DNA of 64,000 nt, taken from contig NZ_JXXU01000006.1 in the NCBI RefSeq assembly GCF_000967495.1, forward strand, positions 1-64,000, given 5' to 3'. Below are positions 60,367 to 64,000 of the stretch, one piece after another (position 1 is the stretch's first letter; the number at the start of each line of letters is the position of its first letter). The stretch is from Vibrio neptunius (GTDB lineage Bacteria; Pseudomonadota; Gammaproteobacteria; Enterobacterales; Vibrionaceae). A program made the translations under genes and the position numbers. The notes beneath the pieces are model-generated. The model was not told the origin of the DNA. It made no database searches and was given only the letters and a program-made list of their open reading frames with translations.

Positions 60367-62099
60367 AATGCGAGCCCTCCTTGCAGCGTGTTCGAATGAC
60401 GATTAAGAACCTCGCTTTCGGTTGGCATCAAAGGGAAAATCCAATTATCGTTGTGCTGGTCTGAGCCGATTTCGTCCAGCAAAGGCGCACCTTGAAAGAA
60501 GGTCACCCGTACCCAGCGATCTGAGCGGGGATCAAATTTCGTCGCACCAAAGAAAGACAGCTTACAGCGCAGCAAGTGCACAGGCAGTGCATCCTGGCGC
60601 AACACATTCATCTGAATGTCGCCCATCTGGCGATGTCCCAAGGTCCAGACTCGACGCGCAATAGAACGATATTGAGGATGTTGTAATAGAAACTGAGCCA
60701 GTGACATCTCACACGGCTGTTGAGAGACTGCGTTGAACAGGCGGTTGACCTGACGACCGACATCAAGCGGAAGTTCTCGGTCTTCACCGGACTCCTCCCC
60801 GCGGACCCCAAGTCTCGGTTCTTCTTTATCCTGAGAGCGATACCAAAACCAATAGTTGTTCTCTGCCAGCGAGTAATCGGCGTCAATCGCCCAGCGATAT
60901 TTATCGTTTAACACACTAAGCAAGTCACCAACACTTTTCCCAGTAGCAACAGACAAAGTTTCGTCGGTGTTCATCTGCTCTTCAAAATGGTTAACCAGTT
61001 CTGGGTAAAGCTCAATCAAACAAGAAGTGACAATCTCTTGAGTTTCCAAATTGTAGGTCGTCAAACCCTCCATCACACTCTGCCAGTTGGGCTGCTGTGA
61101 GGTGATGTTCGCCAGATCTTTATGAATAAGAGTCAGCTCAGCAATCGCCTGTTGATTCAACGTATCCTGATGTGGATTGATGGTCACGACCTGCTCTAAA
61201 TGTTTGATGGCTTTAATCAATAACTGATTCAATGGCCCATGCATCTCTGAATCGCATGGCTTTGCTAGAACCTGCGCCAAAGCACTTTCACGCGCCGTCA
61301 TCCATTGATCAACGATACATGGGTGATTAATCAAATAAGGCGCCATTCCCAGCCCAGTGGCATTGCCGACGCCAAGATAGCGTTGCAGCCCTCGGTCTAG
61401 CTCAACTGCATTTTCACCGCCTTGCTGACGTGCAAGATAATGCACCCAATCGAGACTGAACCCACGTAGCAGGTACACAGCACACATCTGCGCACTGAAG
61501 GACAGACTGAAGTCCGGATTGTTCTCCAGTAGCTTGAAGTCCGCAATCCCAAACTTACCGTTGCCATACACGGCTGTTGTTCTGAGAATATAACCTACCT
61601 GTGCCAGCTCTTCGCCTTGTGGTTGAAGGCCTTTAGCCAGCGCCGAGACAATATGCCCAAACACTCGTACACTTTTGTTTGCTCTTGCCAGCACCAACAC
61701 ATTGTTTGGATTGCGCCCAGCTTCCTGAAGCGGAACATTGGTACGCAGCTGTTCAAGCAAACTCACATCAACATCGCCGTAAACCAAAGCAAACGTGACA
61801 TCCCACCTTTCCGCGATGACTCTGTCATTGCGCTCTTCGTCTGCAATCTGGTCACAAAACACCACGAGATGATAAACATGGTGTGGGGTGTTAAGTCGGT
61901 AAATGACATGGCCAAACCCTTGCGGGCAAAGTTGCCAATCATGACGGCTCACCTGCCATTGTTGTCTAGCCATTTTACGAATCAGACTGCGTACAAAACT
62001 GATTCGATTTTGGTGCATAGCTCCTAGCCTTTCTGGCGCCATGACCACCTCTGCATTGCGCAGCGATGTTTCAGTGTAAGTAGAACGATGTGCATCCAT
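60363..62099 (-). CDS. Unknown 578-residue cytoplasmic protein
   Basis: No family recognised with confidence. There is no signal peptide or membrane segment. It begins with a charged N-terminal domain (SFVRSLIRKMARQQWQVSRHDWQL), has LVYGDVDVSLLEQLRTNVPLQEAGRNPNNVLVLARANKSVRVFGHIVSALAKGLQPQGEEL in the middle, ILRTTAVYGNGKFGIADFKLL and a C-terminal domain with WVRVTFFQGAPLLDEIGSD. It is coupled to the DUF3726-like gene by ATGA and lies 93 bases after the BCCT stop. Together these suggest a shared role in uptake and use of a betaine-like compound; that is inference. Confidence 0.6.
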   Translation of the reverse strand: MDAHRSTYTETSLRNAEVVMAPERLGAMHQNRISFVRSLIRKMARQQWQVSRHDWQLCPQGFGHVIYRLNTPHHVYHLVVFCDQIADEERNDRVIAERWDVTFALVYGDVDVSLLEQLRTNVPLQEAGRNPNNVLVLARANKSVRVFGHIVSALAKGLQPQGEELAQVGYILRTTAVYGNGKFGIADFKLLENNPDFSLSFSAQMCAVYLLRGFSLDWVHYLARQQGGENAVELDRGLQRYLGVGNATGLGMAPYLINHPCIVDQWMTARESALAQVLAKPCDSEMHGPLNQLLIKAIKHLEQVVTINPHQDTLNQQAIAELTLIHKDLANITSQQPNWQSVMEGLTTYNLETQEIVTSCLIELYPELVNHFEEQMNTDETLSVATGKSVGDLLSVLNDKYRWAIDADYSLAENNYWFWYRSQDKEEPRLGVRGEESGEDRELPLDVGRQVNRLFNAVSQQPCEMSLAQFLLQHPQYRSIARRVWTLGHRQMGDIQMNVLRQDALPVHLLRCKLSFFGATKFDPRSDRWVRVTFFQGAPLLDEIGSDQHNDNWIFPLMPTESEVLNRHSNTLQGGLAL

Positions 62100-62137
62100 T
62101 TTGCTCACCACTTGTTGTTATTGTAAGAATGGTTGGA

Positions 62138-62160
62138 GTGTGCGGATAATTTCCGCACAC
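62138..62160 (-). terminator. Hairpin between BCCT gene and the 578-residue protein gene
   Basis: GTGTGCGGA and TCCGCACAC form a perfect 9-bp stem with a 5-base loop. It may lower read-through rather than stop it. Confidence 0.5.
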
Positions 62161-62192
62161 TGTTCACGTTATTTGTCGTTAATAAGTAGTCA

Positions 62193-63794
62193 CTAGTACC
62201 CTTGTGCCTTCGCCATCTTGATCGCGATTTGTGGCGCATTCCAAAGTGATGGCAGCAGTATCAATGACACCGGAACCGCGGTGATCACAATAAAAGACTG
62301 CAATGCAGAGATTCCTCCAGCACCCAATGAAATCAGAATCAGTGCCGTTACACCCATGGCGACACCCCAAAATGTACGAACGATGGCATTAGGCTCGGTT
62401 TCGCCACTAATCACCACGCTGATGGTGTACGTCATGGAGTCACCAGTGGTGACAATGAAGATCGTCGTCAGGATAAGGAACAGTACCGACACCACCATAG
62501 GTAACGGTAGTTGTTGAGTGACCGCCAAAAGCGCGCCCGGCAGATTGAAACCTTCGAAGGCTTTACTAACACTGCCCGGCTCGGTAATTTCAAATGCCAA
62601 GCCTGTCCCACCAACAATGGTGAACCAAAAGCAGGTCGCCAGTGGTGCCACTATGCTAATGGTCGAGATTAACTGGCGGATACTGCGACCGCGAGAAATG
62701 CGCGCGATAAAGATCGCCATCATAGGTCCATAGCCAAGGAACCAGCCCCAGAAAAAGACCGTCCACCAGCTAAGCCAGCCTTCATCCCCACGATAAGTCG
62801 CCATTGGGATGAAGTTATCGAGCATGCTGCCCACACCCTGAATGTAGCCGTTGAAGATAAAGTTCGTTGGGCCAAATAGCAGAATGTAGATCATCAGAGC
62901 GATAGCCAAAATTACGTTGTAACGGCTAAGCATCTGCATTCCACGATTCAGACCACTCAGAGCAGACAAAGTATAAAGTGCGATGGCAAACAGAATAATG
63001 ATCAGCTGAGTGGTAAAGCCGTCGGGAATATCAAACAATGCGTTTAACGCGTAGCTAACCTGTAGACCTAGGAAGCCAATTGGACCTATCGTCCCTGCTG
63101 CAACCGCGATGATGCAGCACGCATCAATGATCGCACCCGTATGACCTTTTAATGCACGTTCACCAAGAATCGGATAGAGAAGAATACGAGGTTTCAGCGG
63201 CAGACCTTTATCGTAATGAAGATGCATCACCACAATAGCTGTCAGGCTGCCAACAATTGCCCATGCAAGGAACCCCCAGTGCATAAAGGATTGCGAGAGT
63301 GAATTGACGGCTAACTGTTGAGGGTTATCCTGTGGGCCGTAGAGTGGTGGTGGGCTGACGTAATGAGCAATTGGCTCTGCCGCAGCCCAGAACACACCGC
63401 CACCAGCGAGTAAGGTACAGAAAATGATCGCCGTCCAGCGGAAAGTATCCATTTCGGGCTTGGTTGTGCCACCGAGTATCACCTTACCTGTTCGCCCTGC
63501 AGCGAGCCCAAGGCCAATAAGAAAGGTGAGAAGCAGTAGCAACTGCCAGTATGGACCAAACACTTTCACTGACCAGCCAAATCCTGCATTGACCAGATTA
63601 GACAGCAGCTCGCCATCATAGAGCGCTAAAGCAACAAACAAAGCGATGAACCCACCGCTATACCAGAAAGCGGGATTGCTCAGTCCAAGCTTGTCAGGCG
63701 AATTTTCATTGGCAGACGTATTGTGCTTAGCCTGTGATTTGTCAGATGCCATGTTCATTGCGGCAGCTTTCATGCTATTGGTTAAATCAGACAT
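62193..63794 (-). CDS. BCCT-family betaine/choline/carnitine transporter
   Basis: A 533-residue carrier with about 12 segments. The BCCT signature region is WLSWWTVFFWGWFLGYGPMMAIFIARISRGRSIRQLI, and the core FCTLLAGGGVFWAAAEPIAHYVSPPP is typical. The N-terminal tail of about 40 residues is polar and cytoplasmic. It differs clearly from the CaiT-like carrier at 4537. It should take up a quaternary amine or sulfonium compound. Neighbours on the same strand are an M19 dipeptidase (upstream, cut by the window) and the two unknown proteins. Confidence 0.93.
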   Translation of the reverse strand: MSDLTNSMKAAAMNMASDKSQAKHNTSANENSPDKLGLSNPAFWYSGGFIALFVALALYDGELLSNLVNAGFGWSVKVFGPYWQLLLLLTFLIGLGLAAGRTGKVILGGTTKPEMDTFRWTAIIFCTLLAGGGVFWAAAEPIAHYVSPPPLYGPQDNPQQLAVNSLSQSFMHWGFLAWAIVGSLTAIVVMHLHYDKGLPLKPRILLYPILGERALKGHTGAIIDACCIIAVAAGTIGPIGFLGLQVSYALNALFDIPDGFTTQLIIILFAIALYTLSALSGLNRGMQMLSRYNVILAIALMIYILLFGPTNFIFNGYIQGVGSMLDNFIPMATYRGDEGWLSWWTVFFWGWFLGYGPMMAIFIARISRGRSIRQLISTISIVAPLATCFWFTIVGGTGLAFEITEPGSVSKAFEGFNLPGALLAVTQQLPLPMVVSVLFLILTTIFIVTTGDSMTYTISVVISGETEPNAIVRTFWGVAMGVTALILISLGAGGISALQSFIVITAVPVSLILLPSLWNAPQIAIKMAKAQGY

Positions 63795-63908
63795 ATGCTG
63801 ACTCCAGAAGTTTTTCGGTAGTGGCCATCAGGCCAGCTACACGAGTGTATTCAACGACCCACCTTGTTTTAGTTGTAGTGGTGGGCTGCTCCATGTTTGG
63901 GTTAAGGT

Positions 63909-64000
63909 TTATGAAATAGGCTCAAGTCCTTCTTTCAGGAAGTTAAACCAGTTATCACCCAGTATCTGTCCCGCCTCGGACTCACTGAATCCATGGCGAA
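63909..64000 (-). CDS. C-terminus of an M19 (membrane/renal-type) dipeptidase, partial
   Basis: Only the last 29 codons are inside the window. They read RHGFSESEAGQILGDNWFNF and end in TAA at 63909. The pattern GFSEEExxxILGxNWLR is the typical end of the M19 peptidase family. The rest lies beyond base 64000. In Pseudomonas such a gene sits beside the dimethylglycine catabolism genes (dgcA, dgcB). Confidence 0.65.
   Translation of the reverse strand, partial: RHGFSESEAGQILGDNWFNFLKEGLEPIS

Overview
The window looks like chromosomal DNA of a Vibrio or close relative in the Vibrionaceae. The clues are the tandem glycine riboswitch in front of an AGCS symporter, a YggL protein, a maltoporin-like porin, a second tryptophanyl-tRNA synthetase, an FMN riboswitch in front of ribB, and a Zur-type operator of gammaproteobacterial form. 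No rRNA, tRNA, CRISPR array, transposase or prophage gene was seen.

Layout. 1-1635 is the C-terminal part of a large Ig-like repeat protein with a DUF1566-like end. 2.0-4.4 kb holds a divergent HxlR regulator/SDR pair and a small membrane protein with a GNAT. 4.5-14.5 kb is a catabolic locus. On the minus strand lie a CaiT-like BCCT transporter and malate synthase G. On the plus strand lies an operon of GMC oxidoreductase, enolase-superfamily dehydratase, aldehyde dehydrogenase, GntR/FCD regulator and FAH-fold hydratase; the substrate is not known. 14.6-16.1 kb carries two GNATs and a lipoprotein. At 16.4-17.6 kb trpS2 is preceded by a short leader reading frame with two adjacent Trp codons and foldable RNA, which suggests starvation control. 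17.8-25.3 kb holds a DUF1330-like protein, an MFS transporter, a VanX-like dipeptidase, a cytochrome b561/EB_dh fusion, a DUF1566 lipid- or membrane-anchored protein and a secreted metallophosphoesterase.

25.3-32.4 kb is the most distinctive region. A six-gene minus-strand operon encodes a periplasmic binding protein, FecCD permease, ATPase, nicotianamine-synthase-like enzyme (CntL type), opine dehydrogenase (CntM type) and EamA exporter (CntI type), with a Zur-like operator ahead of it. This reads as a complete make/export/re-import system for a zinc-binding opine metallophore, apart from an outer-membrane receptor.

32.6-41.0 kb has a LysR regulator, a 52-residue membrane peptide gene, the FMN riboswitch with ribB-ribE, a periplasmic solute-binding protein, a LysR/EmrAB efflux set, and a tautomerase/DUF4345 pair. 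41.3-47.5 kb is a run of minus-strand single genes (Nudix, deformylase, GNATs, YjbR, AAA, maltoporin-like porin, secreted protein). 47.6-53.0 kb holds mostly small or unknown membrane and secreted proteins. 53.2-57.9 kb has the glycine riboswitch and symporter, a LysE exporter, carboxypeptidase Taq and a TenI/ThiE-like protein. 58.3-64.0 kb has an unknown protein with a long hydrophobic segment, then a minus-strand group (DUF3726-like, unknown 578-residue protein, BCCT transporter, end of an M19 dipeptidase) that resembles the edge of a methylated-amine (betaine/dimethylglycine) catabolic cluster.

All calls rest on reading motifs by eye; no database search was possible.
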